A stretch of DNA of 43,757 bases from Streptomyces gelaticus (GCF_014649535.1 NZ_BMTF01000037.1:1-43757), one strand, 5' to 3'; positions 33,219 to 40,200 are shown, counted from the stretch's first letter. A program made the numbers and translations. The notes: a model not told the origin generated them from the sequence alone.

Positions 33219-33353
33219 TCAGCGCTTCTTCATGGCGCGCGGCTTGCGGGCCCGGTCGACCCGGTGCGCGGCGGCGGGCTGGTGGGCACGCGAGCGGTTG
33301 GCCAGGTCCTGCAGCTCGCGCATCCGGGCGTAGGCCATCTCGATCGTGTACAC
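33219..33353 (-). CDS. Small basic protein (44 residues)
   Basis: A GTG at 33353 opens a 44-codon frame with AGGAG ten bases upstream. The product starts VYTIEMAYARMRELQDLANR and ends with a basic tail (RVDRARKPRAMKKR). It looks like one amphipathic helix plus a nucleic-acid-like basic tail. It converges on ubiX, with stop codons eight bases apart. It is too short for most gene callers, but the ribosome binding site and codon usage support translation. Function unknown. Confidence 0.55.
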   Translation of the reverse strand: MYTIEMAYARMRELQDLANRSRAHQPAAAHRVDRARKPRAMKKR

Positions 33354-33406
33354 GGTGTTCTCACTCCTGAAGATTCGAAAGCGTTTTTTGGATGTTCGGG
33401 AAGATT

Positions 33407-33426
33407 TGCAGGCGCTGGAGCCTGCA
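33407..33426. promoter_or_regulatory. TGCAGGC-N6-GCCTGCA palindrome in AsnC promoter region
   Basis: A perfect 7-bp inverted repeat (33407-33413 with 33420-33426) lies between the small basic protein gene and the AsnC regulator. It is a candidate autoregulatory site for that regulator. It could also form an RNA hairpin, but its divergent location favours an operator. Confidence 0.5.
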
Positions 33427-33485
33427 TGCCTTAGATTCTACACGTAAACTCGCGATACTGCTGAACAATGGAAGGTTTCAGTCAT

Positions 33486-33941
33486 ATGGACGCGGTGGAC
33501 AGGCAGCTCATCCAGGCCCTCAGGGAGAACGGCAGGGCCTCGTATGCCGAGCTGGGACGGCTCGTCGGGCTCTCAGGGCCCAGCGTCACCGACCGCATCA
33601 ACCGGCTGGAAAGCGCCGGTGTCATCACCGGCTACCGCGCCACCGTCGACGCCGCGTCCCTGGGGCTCGGGGTCACGGCCCTGATCGGCATCTCGCTCTC
33701 CGACGCGGCCGATCACGAGGACGTGGCGCGTCGGCTGAAGGACCTCGCGGAGATCGAGGACGCCTGGTTCATCGCGGGCGACGACTCGTACATGCTCAAG
33801 GTGCGCGTCGGTGACGTGGACGGCCTGGAGAAGACCATCCGCCGGCTCAGCGGCACCAGGGGTGTCTCGCGCACGCGTACCACGATCGTGCTCTCCACCA
33901 AGTGGGAGAACCGGGTCGGAGAACTCCCCGAGCAGCCGTAG
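33486..33941 (+). CDS. Lrp/AsnC family transcriptional regulator
   Basis: 151 residues. The N-terminal winged helix-turn-helix (RQLIQALRENGRASYAELGRLVGLSGPSVTDRINRL) and the C-terminal RAM/Lrp domain (GDDSYMLKVRVGDVDGLEKTIRRLSG) are complete. The ATG at 33486 is favoured over the one at 33468 because GAAGG lies ten bases before it. Effector unknown, probably an amino acid. Between ubiX and mqnE, it may regulate part of the menaquinone locus or its own expression. Confidence 0.92.
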   Translation: MDAVDRQLIQALRENGRASYAELGRLVGLSGPSVTDRINRLESAGVITGYRATVDAASLGLGVTALIGISLSDAADHEDVARRLKDLAEIEDAWFIAGDDSYMLKVRVGDVDGLEKTIRRLSGTRGVSRTRTTIVLSTKWENRVGELPEQP

Positions 33942-33958
33942 GCGTAACGTGGTGGGGC

Positions 33959-33980
33959 CCCCGGGTGACCGGGGGTTTCA
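33959..33980 (+). terminator. Hairpin after the AsnC gene
   Basis: CCCCCGG pairs with CCGGGGG (33959-33965 with 33970-33976) around a GTGA loop, followed by TTTC. It lies 18 bases past the AsnC stop and 59 bases before mqnE, so it probably separates the two transcripts. Confidence 0.65.
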
Positions 33981-34038
33981 TCTGGTATCACCCGTCACCG
34001 GGAAACGCACAGCACGTCGACAACTGGGAGGCAGCCGC

Positions 34039-35202
34039 ATGGACGTCGGGCTCAAGCGCGAGCTGGAGGAGAAGGTCCGCGCAGGGGAGCGGCTGACCCG
34101 TGAGGACGGCATCGCCCTCTACGAGTCGGACGACCTGGCCTGGCTCGGCGGCCTGGCGCACGAGGTACGCACGCGCAAGAACGGCGACGTCGTGCACTTC
34201 AACGTCAACCGGCACCTCAACATGACCAATGTGTGCACCGCGTCGTGCGCCTACTGCTCGTTCCAGCGCAAGCCGGGCGAGAAGGACGCGTACACCATGC
34301 GCATCGAGGAGGCCGTCCGTCTCGCGAAGGCGATGGAGGGCGAGAACCTCACCGAGCTGCACATCGTCAACGGGCTGCACCCCACCCTGCCCTGGCGGTA
34401 CTACCCGCGTTCGCTGAGCGCGCTGAAGGAGGCCCTGCCGCAGGTCTCCCTCAAGGCGTTCACAGCCACCGAGATCCACCACTTCGAGACCATCTCCGGG
34501 CTCTCGGCCTCCGAGATCCTGGACGAGCTGATCGAGGCCGGTCTGGAGTCGCTGACCGGCGGCGGTGCGGAGATCTTCGACTGGGAGGTCCGCCAGCACA
34601 TCGTGGACCACGACACCCACTGGGAGGACTGGTCGCGCATCCACCGCCTGGCGCACGAGAAGGGGCTCAAGACCCCGGCGACCATGCTGTACGGGCACAT
34701 CGAGGAGCCCCGGCACCGCGTCGACCACGTGCTGCGGCTGCGTGAGCTCCAGGACGAGACCGGCGGCTTCCAGGTCTTCATCCCGCTGCGCTACCAGCAC
34801 GACTTCGTGGACATGAAGGACGGCAAGGTCCGCAACAAGCTCCAGGCGCGGACGACCATGGCGACCGGCGCCGAGGCGCTGAAGACCTTCGCGGTCTCGC
34901 GGCTGCTCTTCGACAACGTCCCGCACGTCAAGGTCTTCTGGGTGATGCACGGTGTGCAGACCGCCCAGCTCGCACTCCAGCACGGTGCGGACGACATGGA
35001 CGGCTCGGTCGTCGAGTACAAGATCACGCACGACGCGGACAACTACGGCACGCCGAACAAGCTCGGCCGCGAGGATCTGCTGGACCTGATCCGCGACGCC
35101 GGCTTCCGGCCGGTCGAGCGCAACACCCGGTACGAGATCATCCGCGAGTACCCGGGCCCGGACGCCGGGCGGCGCGAGTCGCCGCAGCCGATGCGCGTCT
35201 GA
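34039..35202 (+). CDS. mqnE: Aminofutalosine synthase MqnE
   Basis: 387 residues. A radical SAM enzyme that joins the product of MqnA with S-adenosylmethionine to give 6-amino-6-deoxyfutalosine, the second step of the futalosine menaquinone pathway. The iron-sulfur motif is C66-x3-C70-x2-C73 (CTASCAYC). Later blocks HIVNGLHP and GHIEEPRHRVDHVLRLRELQ are characteristic of the MqnE/MqnC/CofH group; length and context favour MqnE over MqnC. GGGAGG precedes the ATG by seven bases. Confidence 0.95.
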   Translation: MDVGLKRELEEKVRAGERLTREDGIALYESDDLAWLGGLAHEVRTRKNGDVVHFNVNRHLNMTNVCTASCAYCSFQRKPGEKDAYTMRIEEAVRLAKAMEGENLTELHIVNGLHPTLPWRYYPRSLSALKEALPQVSLKAFTATEIHHFETISGLSASEILDELIEAGLESLTGGGAEIFDWEVRQHIVDHDTHWEDWSRIHRLAHEKGLKTPATMLYGHIEEPRHRVDHVLRLRELQDETGGFQVFIPLRYQHDFVDMKDGKVRNKLQARTTMATGAEALKTFAVSRLLFDNVPHVKVFWVMHGVQTAQLALQHGADDMDGSVVEYKITHDADNYGTPNKLGREDLLDLIRDAGFRPVERNTRYEIIREYPGPDAGRRESPQPMRV

Positions 35203-35234
35203 CCCGCGCGTCGTCAGCGGTTCGGTTTCACGGG

Positions 35235-35260
35235 AGCCCCGGCCTCGGCCGGGGCTTTCT
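35235..35260 (+). terminator. Intrinsic terminator after mqnE
   Basis: A 10-bp GC-rich inverted repeat (35235-35244 with 35247-35256) is followed by TTTCT. It lies 33 bases after the mqnE stop. Confidence 0.8.
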
Positions 35261-35277
35261 CGCGTTCCGGACCTGGT

Positions 35278-35313
35278 TTGAGGCGCCAAGCCGGTAATGG
35301 TTAATCTGCATCT
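35278..35313 (+). promoter_or_regulatory. Probable leaderless promoter of the second GNAT gene
   Basis: TTGAGG (35278-35283) and TAATCT (35302-35307) are 18 bases apart. The -10 element ends six bases before the ATG at 35314, and no ribosome binding site is present. This is the arrangement of leaderless transcripts that begin at or near the start codon. Confidence 0.6.
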
Positions 35314-35841
35314 ATGGCACTTACATTCGAACTGGACCCCGCCTTCGACCGCGCGCTGCGGGACGGCATCGCCGAGCTGTGGGCCGATGTCTCCAACGCG
35401 GGCGGCGCGGTCGGCTTCGTACCACCCGTCACGACCGACGACGTGCGGCCCGAGCTGGTCAGGCACCTGGTCGCCATGGCCGAGGGGCGCACCCGCCTGC
35501 TGATCGGGCGCGACGAGGACGGTGCCGTCGCGGCCACGGCCTTCCTCGCCCTCAACAGCCACCGGCTGATGGCCCACTGGCTCTGGCTCTACACGGTGAT
35601 GGTCCACCCGCGCCACCAGGGCAAGGGCTACGGGCGCGACCTGATGGACGCCGCGGCGCGGGCCGCCCGCGGGATCGAGGGGATCGAAGCCGTCCGGCTC
35701 ACCTGCCGCGGCGGCACCGGCGTCGACCGGTTCTACGCCTCGTGCGGATACAAGGAGGTCGGGCGGGTTCCCGATGCGATCCGGGTGGCCGAGGGGGACG
35801 ATCGCGACGACATCATCATGCTGCTGCCGCTCGGCGTCTGA
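35314..35841 (+). CDS. GNAT family N-acetyltransferase
   Basis: 175 residues. The acetyl-CoA loop reads VHPRHQGKGYGRDLMDAAARAA (about 97-118), preceded by a hydrophobic strand WLWLYTVMV. The C-terminal FYASCGYKEVGRVPDAIR is GNAT motif B. The final segment DRDDIIMLLPLGV is typical of small-molecule or aminoglycoside-like acetyltransferases, but the substrate is open. It is apparently transcribed alone. Confidence 0.9.
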   Translation: MALTFELDPAFDRALRDGIAELWADVSNAGGAVGFVPPVTTDDVRPELVRHLVAMAEGRTRLLIGRDEDGAVAATAFLALNSHRLMAHWLWLYTVMVHPRHQGKGYGRDLMDAAARAARGIEGIEAVRLTCRGGTGVDRFYASCGYKEVGRVPDAIRVAEGDDRDDIIMLLPLGV

Positions 35842-35950
35842 GGCGCTTCCGTCCCCTTTGGTGCAGCCCTCCGAAGTGATCGATTCCGGGGCATGCTTCA
35901 CTGGTCGGGCAGGATCGAAGGACCGTCATACCCTGAGAGAGAGGCCAACT

Positions 35951-36247
35951 GTGTCCGCTGCCAAGCCGAGCGCGACAATCCGGTACACCGCGATGCGCCT
36001 CAGTATCTTCGTCGGCTGCCTCGTCGTCGCGGCCGTGGCCGTCCACTTCGGCCTGCTGCCTGCCGGGACGAACGGCTCCAATCCCATTTGGGTCATTCTG
36101 CTCGCCCTGATCCTGTCCGCGCCGCTCAGCTTCGTACTGCTGCGCAAGCAGCGCGACGAGATGTCCGAGCAGATCGTGGCCACGGTCGACCGCGCCAAGG
36201 GGCGCCTCGACGCGAACCGGACCCGTGAGGACCACGTCACCCAGTGA
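35951..36247 (+). CDS. DUF4229 small membrane protein
   Basis: 98 residues with two membrane helices (about 15-34 and 45-65) separated by a short loop, followed by a charged helical tail (RKQRDEMSEQIVATVDRAKGRLDANR). This matches the DUF4229 family of actinobacteria. Function unknown. The GTG start has GAGG six bases upstream. Confidence 0.82.
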   Translation: MSAAKPSATIRYTAMRLSIFVGCLVVAAVAVHFGLLPAGTNGSNPIWVILLALILSAPLSFVLLRKQRDEMSEQIVATVDRAKGRLDANRTREDHVTQ

Positions 36248-36307
36248 CGCGGTGACAACGGCGTGAGGGCTGCGTAAGCTTCCTCACACCCACAGAGTTT
36301 TCCTTCG

Positions 36308-36350
36308 AAACCCCAGCACCGGAGCGCCCGCTCCTGTACTGGGGTTTTGT
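36308..36350 (+). terminator. Terminator with two-part stem and U tract
   Basis: AAACCCCAG (36308-36316) pairs with CTGGGGTTT (36339-36347), enclosing a second stem GGAGC/GCTCC (36321-36325 with 36330-36334). The stem ends in TTTT. It lies 60 bases after the DUF4229 stop and is symmetrical enough to work in both directions. Confidence 0.85.
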
Positions 36351-36424
36351 CGTTCCCGCGGATTCCGGGGCGGTCCAGGGCGGGAGAGCGGCGGCCGTGC
36401 GGGCCCCTCGGGGTCAAAGAAGAG

Positions 36425-36456
36425 CTTTGAGCTTCTCAAAGTTCAAGTGTTAACGT
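36425..36456 (+). promoter_or_regulatory. Leaderless promoter with palindrome over the -35 region
   Basis: CTTTGAG-CTT-CTCAAAG is a perfect 17-bp palindrome (36425-36441) that overlaps a TTGAGC -35 element (36427-36432). An 18-base spacer leads to TAACGT (36451-36456), which ends seven bases before the ATG of the small cysteine-rich frame. The palindrome is well placed for a repressor or an activator-type dimer. Confidence 0.6.
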
Positions 36457-36463
36457 GTTCGGC

Positions 36464-36571
36464 ATGAAGACAGCAGTGCGCCATCGACACGCCGCGAGCG
36501 TCCCGCTCGTGGAGCGCCTGCATGTCGACCTCTGCCGCTGTATGTCCGCGGTCTGTTGCCGCAAGGTCTGA
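36464..36571 (+). CDS. Cysteine-rich leader peptide (35 residues)
   Basis: A 35-codon frame starting at ATG 36464 and ending with TGA at 36569-36571. The product has an LHVDLCRC block and cysteines at 24, 26, 31 and 32; the HVDL-x-R signature is shared by small 'putative leader peptide' frames that precede transport and sulfur genes in Streptomyces. No ribosome binding site is present and a -10 element lies seven bases upstream, so translation is probably leaderless. In mycobacteria, leaderless polycysteine frames act as cysteine-responsive attenuators. By analogy, stalling at the cysteine codons would raise expression of the DAACS symporter downstream. Confidence 0.65.
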   Translation: MKTAVRHRHAASVPLVERLHVDLCRCMSAVCCRKV

Positions 36572-36584
36572 ACGGCACCATGCA

Positions 36585-36612
36585 GCGGCGCCGCCCCTGA
36601 CGCGGGCGCCGC
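36585..36612 (+). promoter_or_regulatory. Candidate attenuator hairpin after the cysteine leader
   Basis: GCGGCGCC (36585-36592) pairs with GGCGCCGC (36605-36612). The 5' arm can also pair with GCCGC at 36558-36562, which overlaps the last cysteine codon (36557-36559) and the next codon. The two pairings exclude each other, as in transcription attenuators. In DNA this GC-rich such overlap can arise by chance, so this is tentative. Confidence 0.35.
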
Positions 36613-36672
36613 ACCCCCGTCCCCGCACAGTCGTCCCCGTGCGCCCCGATGCGTCACATCTGGAGTGTGTCC

Positions 36673-38019
36673 GTGTCCGCGAACCCCGCGTCCACCGCTG
36701 CCGGCAGTCCGTCCGGCACCGGTTTCCGTATACCCAAGGTCCCGTTCTGGGCCCAGATAGTCGCCGGTCTCGTCCTCGGTGTCGTACTCGGCTGGCTCAC
36801 GCGTACGTACGACATCGGCTGGCTCTACACCACGCTCGACAAGGTCGGCCACATCTTCGTCCAGCTGCTGAAGCTGGCCGTCGCGCCCCTCGTCTTCTTC
36901 GCGATCCTGGTGTCGATCACCAACCTGCGCAAGGTCAACAACGCCGCCCGGCTGGCCACCCGCACCCTGCTCTGGTTCATGATCACCTCGCTGATCGCGG
37001 TCGCCATCGGCCTCGCGATCGGCCTGGTCACCAACCCGGGCTCCGGAACGGGCCTCACGCCGAAGGACGGCAAGCTGCCCGAACACGCGGGCTCCTGGCT
37101 CGACTTCCTCACCGGCATCATCCCGGACAACGTGATCACGCCGTTCACCGAGCTGAACGTGCTCCAGATCGTCTTCATGGCCGCCGTCGCCGGCATCGCC
37201 GCGCTCCAGCTCGGCGAGAAGGCACAGCCGATCCTCACCCTCAGCGAGTCCGTCCTGGAGCTCCTCCAGAAGGCCCTGTGGTGGGTCATCCGTCTCGCCC
37301 CCATCGGCACCGTCGGCCTCATCGGCTACGCGATCGCCGACTACGGCTGGGACCTGATCGGCAAGTACGCGACGTTCACCGCCGATGTCTACATCGGCTG
37401 CGCCCTGGTGCTGTTCGGTGTGTACCCGCTGCTGCTCGCCACCGTCGCCAAGCTCAGCCCGGTGCAGTTCTTCAAGGGCGCCTGGCCGGCGATCCAGCTG
37501 GCCTTCGTCTCCCGCTCCTCGGTCGGCACCATGCCGGTCACCCAGAAGGTCACCGAGCGCCTCGGCGTCCCGAAGGAGTACGCCTCCTTCTCCGTCCCGT
37601 TCGGCGCCACCACCAAGATGGACGGCTGCGCCGCGATCTACCCCGCGCTGGCGGCGATCTTCATCGCGCAGATCTTCGACGTGCAGCTCGGCGTCGGCGA
37701 CTACGTCCTGATCGCCTTCGTCTCGGTGATCGGCTCGGCGGCCACCGCCGGTCTCACCGGTGCGACGGTCATGCTGACCCTCACCCTGTCGACGCTGGGT
37801 CTCCCGCTGGAGGGCGTCGGCCTGCTCATGGCCATCGACCCGATCCTGGACATGATGCGCACGGCCACCAACGTGGCGGGCCAGGCGCTGGTCCCGGTGA
37901 TCGTCTCGGCCCGCGAGAAGATCCTCGACCACGACGCGTACAACTCGGCCTCCTCCTCCCCGGTCGACGGCGACGAGGTGCGCGACACCGAGCCGGAGCG
38001 GGTGCCCGTCGCCGCGTGA
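36673..38019 (+). CDS. DAACS-family symporter (dicarboxylate/amino acid:cation)
   Basis: 448 residues. Core blocks match the GltPh/DctA/TcyP fold: SRSSVGTMPVTQK for hairpin HP1, GATTKMDGCAAIYP for TM7, and DPILDMMRTATNVAGQALV for TM8. TM8 keeps the Asp, Arg, Thr and Asn that contact substrate in GltPh, but the Na1-site Asp (D405 in GltPh) is Gln here. The natural substrate could be a C4-dicarboxylate, an acidic amino acid or cystine; the cysteine-codon leader points to cystine (TcyP-like), as inference. GTG at 36673 has GGAG seven bases upstream. Confidence 0.88.
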   Translation: MSANPASTAAGSPSGTGFRIPKVPFWAQIVAGLVLGVVLGWLTRTYDIGWLYTTLDKVGHIFVQLLKLAVAPLVFFAILVSITNLRKVNNAARLATRTLLWFMITSLIAVAIGLAIGLVTNPGSGTGLTPKDGKLPEHAGSWLDFLTGIIPDNVITPFTELNVLQIVFMAAVAGIAALQLGEKAQPILTLSESVLELLQKALWWVIRLAPIGTVGLIGYAIADYGWDLIGKYATFTADVYIGCALVLFGVYPLLLATVAKLSPVQFFKGAWPAIQLAFVSRSSVGTMPVTQKVTERLGVPKEYASFSVPFGATTKMDGCAAIYPALAAIFIAQIFDVQLGVGDYVLIAFVSVIGSAATAGLTGATVMLTLTLSTLGLPLEGVGLLMAIDPILDMMRTATNVAGQALVPVIVSAREKILDHDAYNSASSSPVDGDEVRDTEPERVPVAA

Positions 38020-38038
38020 CCACGCGCACGCACGGCAT

Positions 38039-38087
38039 GCAGGAGCGCCCCCGGACCGCCTCACGGCAGGACCGGGGGCGCTCCTGC
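38039..38087 (+). terminator. Long-stem terminator after the symporter
   Basis: A 16-bp perfect inverted repeat (38039-38054 with 38072-38087) with a 17-base loop lies 20 bases past the stop codon. It also ends just short of the glycosyltransferase remnant on the other strand. Confidence 0.8.
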
Positions 38088-38123
38088 GTCGTACCGGCCC
38101 CGGGTGGGGCAGCGGGACGGGCG

Positions 38124-38189
38124 GCGTTCGACGACCGCGGCCTCGTTCTTGATGACCACGCACAGGCAAACAGACGGTTTCACGGAAAC
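38124..38189 (-). pseudogene. N-terminal remnant of a GT2 glycosyltransferase
   Basis: On the minus strand, a short segment encodes VKPSVCLCVVIKNEAAVVER. It closely matches residues 19-37 of the intact glycosyltransferase at 40595-41770 (KPSICLCMIVKDEAKVIER), with 12 of 19 residues identical. Similarity stops immediately afterwards, where the sequence meets the symporter terminator. A possible GTG start (38183) with GGGGAA upstream is still visible. I read this as the surviving 5' end of a deleted glycosyltransferase gene that was divergent from the first collagen-like gene, as the intact one is from the second. Confidence 0.6.
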
Positions 38190-38424
38190 ACCAATTCCCC
38201 GGCGGACAGGCGCGCGTGACGTTACGTACGGAGCCGGGCGGTGCGACTGCGGCACGCCGGATGCGCCACGGTGTCGACACCCGACCGGACGTGGCCGATA
38301 GGCCAATGCGTTACACAGTGCCGCCCGGCTGTAAAGCGACTCCTTCCGAGATCCGATGAACCGACCGGAGCGTGAACACGCTTCGTTGTGGCTTCACTTG
38401 ATTCAGCTCTGGAAGGAGCAGCGA
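38190..38424. other. Upstream region of the first collagen-like gene
   Basis: The gap between the symporter (38019) and the collagen-like gene (38425) is 405 bases. Besides the terminator and glycosyltransferase remnant it contains a perfect 12-bp palindrome GGTGTCGACACC (38270-38281) and the strong ribosome binding site GGAAGGAG before the start. A TTGTGG element about 35 bases upstream of the ATG might be part of a promoter, but no convincing -10 was found. Confidence 0.4.
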
Positions 38425-39336
38425 ATGAGTCCTGACAACAGGACGCGGTCCTCTCTCGGTCCCATTCCCCGGCGGCGTGCATGGCTGACCGGGACCACGG
38501 TCGCCTCGATCGCCCTCATCGTCACGGGGTTCGCAAGCCCCGCGGTGGCCGCGGCGCAGCAGGTGCGTCCGGTTGCCGGCAGCAGCGTCGCAGTTCCGTC
38601 GGGCAGTGACAAGTGCCGGGTCGAGAAGCCCAAGAAGACCAAGAAGCCGAAGAAGCAAAGGTCGGTCGCGGAGCAGGCGTCGGTTGCGCTCGGCGGCGGT
38701 GACAAGGACAGGTGCAAGGTGGGTCCCACCGGGCCGACGGGTCCCACCGGGCCCAAGGGTCCGAAGGGTGACACGGGCCCCACGGGCCCCACGGGTCCGA
38801 AGGGTGACACGGGCCCCACGGGTCCGAAGGGTGACACGGGTGCCACGGGTCCGAAGGGCGACACGGGTGCCACCGGCGCGACCGGTCCCACGGGTCCGAA
38901 GGGCGACACGGGTGCCACGGGTCCGAAGGGCGACACGGGTGCCACCGGCCCCACCGGCCCCACCGGCCCCACCGGTCCCACGGGTCCGAAGGGCGACACG
39001 GGTGCCACCGGCCCCACCGGTCCGTGTGCTGACATCGATTCCCTTGACCCCAACAACGCGGAGGAGTTCAGCGCCGTACTCAGCAACGGGAGCGCGTTCG
39101 TCGGACGCCGGGACACCAACCCCGCGCCTCCGCAAGGGGACTACTCGTGGGTGGACCTGTCGAACAACGAGAACTTCCCCGAAACCGCCTGTGCCATCTC
39201 CCTGGTGGACCACGGCAACGACTCGTACGTGAAGGTGTTGACCACCGAGGGTGAGGTCTGGGAGACGCACGGCGACACCAACGATGACAACTTCATCTGG
39301 GACGAGCCGTGGTTCCTGGTAGTTGCGCAGCCCTGA
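38425..39336 (+). CDS. Secreted collagen-like protein with 34 Gly-X-Y triplets
   Basis: 303 residues. A Sec-type signal peptide (RRRAWLTGTTVASIALIVTGFASPAVA, cleavage near 42-44) is followed by a lysine-rich stretch with PKKTKKPKK. Residues 100-201 are 34 uninterrupted collagen triplets made from GPT, GPK, GDT and GAT; charged K and D pairs favour triple-helix register. Cysteines at 64, 97 and 201 bracket the helix and could cross-link chains. The last 100 residues form an acidic Trp-rich globular domain (for example EEFSAVLSNGSAF and IWDEPWFLVV) with no family I recognise, possibly a trimerisation or binding head. No cell-wall sorting signal is present, so it may be released or bind by its basic stretch. 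AAGGAG precedes the ATG. Confidence 0.88.
   Translation: MSPDNRTRSSLGPIPRRRAWLTGTTVASIALIVTGFASPAVAAAQQVRPVAGSSVAVPSGSDKCRVEKPKKTKKPKKQRSVAEQASVALGGGDKDRCKVGPTGPTGPTGPKGPKGDTGPTGPTGPKGDTGPTGPKGDTGATGPKGDTGATGATGPTGPKGDTGATGPKGDTGATGPTGPTGPTGPTGPKGDTGATGPTGPCADIDSLDPNNAEEFSAVLSNGSAFVGRRDTNPAPPQGDYSWVDLSNNENFPETACAISLVDHGNDSYVKVLTTEGEVWETHGDTNDDNFIWDEPWFLVVAQP
38722..39027 (+). repeat. Collagen triplet repeat DNA of the first collagen-like gene
   Basis: The 9-bp-based repeat encodes the GXY region. Higher-order copies of GPKGDTGAT recur with few differences, so the DNA is prone to in-frame expansion or contraction. Confidence 0.85.
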
Positions 39337-39354
39337 TCCCGTAGGACGGTACGG

Positions 39355-39383
39355 CGCGGGGCTCCGTGAAGCGGAGCCCCGCG
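39355..39383 (+). terminator. Terminator after the first collagen-like gene
   Basis: A 12-bp perfect inverted repeat (39355-39366 with 39372-39383) with a 5-base loop lies 18 bases after the stop codon. Confidence 0.8.
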
Positions 39384-39546
39384 ATCGGGGGCTGGATCCT
39401 GTCGGAATCGAAGAATGACACCGTGTGCTGCGTCCGAGGCCGTACCCCCCGGGCGCAGCACACGCTTGCCTGCGTACGACGGGGGGAGTAGGCCCACGCC
39501 GTACCCTTACCGGGGAGTGGCACACCGGGGGCGGGAGGAAGTCGGC

Positions 39547-40200
39547 GTGGGCGCGGTGAAGAGCAAACGGATGCCGCGGGCGGTGCGTGAGCAGCAGATG
39601 ATGGACGCCGCCGTGCAGACCTTCGGGCAGCGTGGCTACCGGGCCGCCTCCATGGACGAGATCGCCGAGCTGGCGGGGGTGTCCAAGCCGCTCGTCTATC
39701 TGTATCTGAACTCCAAGGAGGAACTCTTCACCTCCTGTATCCGGCGCGAGGCGAAAGCGCTGGTCGAAGCGGTGCGGGCGGGGGCGGAGCCGGGATTGCC
39801 GGCCGATCGGCAGCTGTGGTCCGGGCTGCGGGCGTTCTTCACGTACACGGCGGAGCACCCGGACGGGTGGGCGGTGCTGCACCGCCAGGCGCGTACGCAC
39901 GGCGAGCCCTTCGCCGACGAGGTGACGGCGATGCGGGACGAGATCGTTGCTTTCGTGACGGAGCTGATCGGGGCCGCGGCACGCGAGGCGCACCACGATC
40001 CGGCGCTGCCCGACCGTGATGTGTCGGGGCTCGCGCAGGCGCTCGTGGGAGCCGCGGAGTCGCTCGCCGGGTGGGCGAACGAGACCCCGGGCGTCTCGGT
40101 GAAGGAGGCCGCGGCCACCTTGATGAACTTCTCCTGGGCGGGGCTGGAGAACCTTATGAACGGCCGTCCCTGGCAGCCGCCGGGCCCGTCCGCCCGGTGA
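39547..40200 (+). CDS. TetR family transcriptional regulator
   Basis: 217 residues. The helix-turn-helix contains RGYRAASMDEIAELAGVSKPLVYLYLNSKEELF and the C-terminal ligand domain is typical of FadR-like/TetR_C regulators of lipid genes. The GTG at 39547 has GGAGG eight bases upstream. In other Streptomyces genomes this kind of TetR often lies beside MaoC-dehydratase, reductase and thiolase genes; here the convergent neighbour is only a MaoC remnant, overlapping the last 47 bases of this gene. Confidence 0.9.
   Translation: MGAVKSKRMPRAVREQQMMDAAVQTFGQRGYRAASMDEIAELAGVSKPLVYLYLNSKEELFTSCIRREAKALVEAVRAGAEPGLPADRQLWSGLRAFFTYTAEHPDGWAVLHRQARTHGEPFADEVTAMRDEIVAFVTELIGAAAREAHHDPALPDRDVSGLAQALVGAAESLAGWANETPGVSVKEAAATLMNFSWAGLENLMNGRPWQPPGPSAR

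Noticed and set aside
35951..36247. DUF4229 gene as part of a transport or cysteine unit
   Set aside because: A strong terminator at 36308-36350 separates it from the cysteine leader and symporter.
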